NCBI GenBank assembly: GCA_015661185.1
Contig: JACVXU010000016.1
Coordinates: forward strand, 4,860-43,752
Direction: 5' to 3'
From: Bacteroidota bacterium
GTDB taxonomy: Bacteria; Bacteroidota; Ignavibacteria; UBA10030
Length of the DNA stretch: 38,893 nt
This document shows, piece by piece, positions 38,142-38,893 of the stretch. Numbering within the stretch: position 1 is the stretch's first letter; every line of letters starts with the position of its first letter. The position numbers and the translations under genes are program-made. Under the pieces are notes generated by a model. The model saw only the letters and a list, made by a program, of their open reading frames with translations. It did not search any database and was not told where the DNA came from.

Positions 38142-38798
38142 ATGATGACCAACAAAGAGTTGCTCTTGCTCCTGGAAGAGGGTGAGGGGTTCAAACTTGA
38201 GTTTAAGAGGAAAGTAACGACGCCCGAGAAGATTGCAAGAGCCCTCATCGGCTTCGCGAATACGAAGGGGGGGACGATTCTCTTTGGTGTAGATGATGAC
38301 AGGACAATTGTCGGCGTCGAAAGCGAGAAGTCCGAAGTCGAGATGATCCTGACAGCCGGGCTGGTCTATTGCGATCCGCCCATTGAGCCCACCATCGAGA
38401 TTATTTCGTATCGCGGGAAAGACGTTTTGCAAGTGACTGTCGATGAGAGCACGCAGAAGCCGCATAGCTTGATCCTTGACAATGACGGATCAAGTGATAC
38501 GGATACGAAGGTCCTGATTCGAGTGAAAGACAAGACGGTGATCGCGAGCAAGGAGGTAGTCAAGATACTACGCTCTGAGAGTCCTGAAGCTCCACCTTTA
38601 AGAATCAGGATCGGAGATACCGAGCGCAGCGTGCTTGACTATCTTGACACGAATGAAAAAATAACGGTAAGGGAATTCGGACATCTGGCGAATATTTCGA
38701 ATCGGCGTGCTTCACGGGTTCTGATCCAACTCGTACGCGCGGGAGTGCTGAGGATTCACACCCACGAAAAGGAAGACTTCTACACACTTGCCTACTAG
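38142..38798 (+). CDS. AlbA_2/Schlafen-type putative DNA-binding protein with C-terminal winged helix
   Basis: EGFKLEFKRKV...ALIGFANTKGGTILFGVDDDRTIVGV; C-terminal HTH-like segment. Confidence 0.8.
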   Translation: MMTNKELLLLLEEGEGFKLEFKRKVTTPEKIARALIGFANTKGGTILFGVDDDRTIVGVESEKSEVEMILTAGLVYCDPPIEPTIEIISYRGKDVLQVTVDESTQKPHSLILDNDGSSDTDTKVLIRVKDKTVIASKEVVKILRSESPEAPPLRIRIGDTERSVLDYLDTNEKITVREFGHLANISNRRASRVLIQLVRAGVLRIHTHEKEDFYTLAY

Positions 38799-38893
38799 AG
38801 ACGCGGCCGACAAGTCCTGCCACCAAGACACGAAGACGTCTATTGAAAACAATGTCAAGAGAAAAGAGTACTCCCGATACAAAAGTGATGCTT

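Noticed and set aside
1-38893. CRISPR array, prophage, IS element, rRNA operon
   Set aside because: No regularly spaced repeats, no phage structural genes, no transposase/integrase ORF and no rRNA sequence recognised

Overview
Mostly a housekeeping chromosomal segment. Protein families and TTG...TAnnTTTG-like promoters suggest the Bacteroidota/Chlorobi/Ignavibacteria group (inference). Modules read from the sequence: bacillithiol genes (bshB1 fragment, bshA), xseA-xseB-dxs, Gfo/Idh oxidoreductase, SAM hydroxide adenosyltransferase, ribD, a class A beta-lactamase-like serine hydrolase and ribE, a frameshift-split hypothetical, secG, three tRNAs (Lys-CTT, Leu-CAA, Pro-CGG), a very large predicted outer-membrane beta-barrel, a UvrD/PcrA helicase convergent with a PD-(D/E)XK-like protein, a complete SUF operon (Rrf2 regulator, unknown ORF, sufBCDSU, SufA-like, SufT-like) followed by Fe/Mn SOD, an M28-like peptidase, zinc ribbon-folP, GT2, pcm, miaA, der, upp, a TPR protein, relA/spoT, ruvX, mtgA and an AlbA_2/Schlafen-type protein. 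The region most worth a second look is tRNA-Lys to tRNA-Leu (9499-10320). About 340 bp there is packed with GC-rich palindromes, carries short copies of the tRNA-Lys 3' end, and is followed by a tiny GIY-YIG nuclease ORF. I interpret this as a candidate minimal palindrome-associated mobile element, which is a hypothesis only. No CRISPR array, prophage, rRNA or conventional transposase was seen. All calls come from reading the sequence and the supplied ORFs; no database or folding program was run.
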